Source of the DNA: a virus
Virus record (IMG/VR): IMGVR_UViG_3300025301_000089
Coordinates: 1-27,710 of that record
Length of the DNA: 27,710 nt
Reading direction: 5' to 3' (one strand)
The position numbers and the translations under genes were made by a program. Positions 27,709 through 27,710 of the stretch are shown piece after piece (within the stretch, counting starts at the first letter, position 1; each line of letters starts with the position of its first letter). The notes beneath the pieces were generated by a model. It was not told where the DNA came from and searched no databases. It was given only the letters and a program-made list of their open reading frames with translations.

Positions 27709-27710
27709 TC

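Overview
The window reads as part of a temperate, long-tailed (siphovirus-type) phage genome from a high-GC bacterium. The support is a complete HK97-type head module, a lambda/TP901-type tail module with a tape measure protein, a lysis module, a tyrosine integrase, a cI-like repressor and a phage attachment site. GC is high almost throughout, ATGA/TGATG stop-start overlaps link most genes, and several genes start at GTG or TTG. The host cannot be named from the sequence. The attachment core matches the 3' half of an alanine tRNA with anticodon CGC and an encoded CCA, so the host should carry such a gene.

Layout, in the direction of transcription of the main strand (minus, right to left). The right edge holds a probable C-terminal piece of a ParB-like protein (27433-27708), then small and large terminase (25245-27430). 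A three-gene plus-strand cassette (23659-25197: small ORF, HTH/AT-hook protein, integrase) interrupts the structural operon. The minus-strand run then resumes: small membrane protein, portal, prohead protease, major capsid protein, an intrinsic terminator, head-tail joining genes, two paralogous tail tube proteins around an 85-residue gene, tail assembly chaperones with an A AAA AAC -1 frameshift site, tape measure, tail hub, tail fibre, and small accessory genes. The lysis/accessory block follows (3760-8261): two small membrane or membrane-associated proteins, a glycosidase-like protein, a GH24 endolysin, a zinc-ribbon metallophosphoesterase, a HELLH zincin-like protein, a helical protein and a three-helix membrane protein.

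At 3323-3759 there is no gene but an apparently intact attP. It has a tRNA-Ala 3'-half core, a perfect 23-bp direct repeat on either side, and a 10-bp tandem array. Next come the plus-strand repressor gene (3017-3322) and a divergent early promoter region. The minus-strand early operon runs to the left edge: two winged-helix/HTH proteins, several small zinc-finger proteins, an SSB-like protein, a RecB-type exonuclease and the start of an unknown gene.

Both attP arms lie together with phage genes on either side, so the sequence looks like an unintegrated (virion or circular) phage form rather than a prophage. The most unusual features are the roughly 20-kb separation of integrase from attP, the insertion of the integration cassette between terL and portal, the duplicated tail tube gene with one C-terminally extended copy, and a glycosidase-like protein next to the endolysin. 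I found no clear undescribed defence or effector system.
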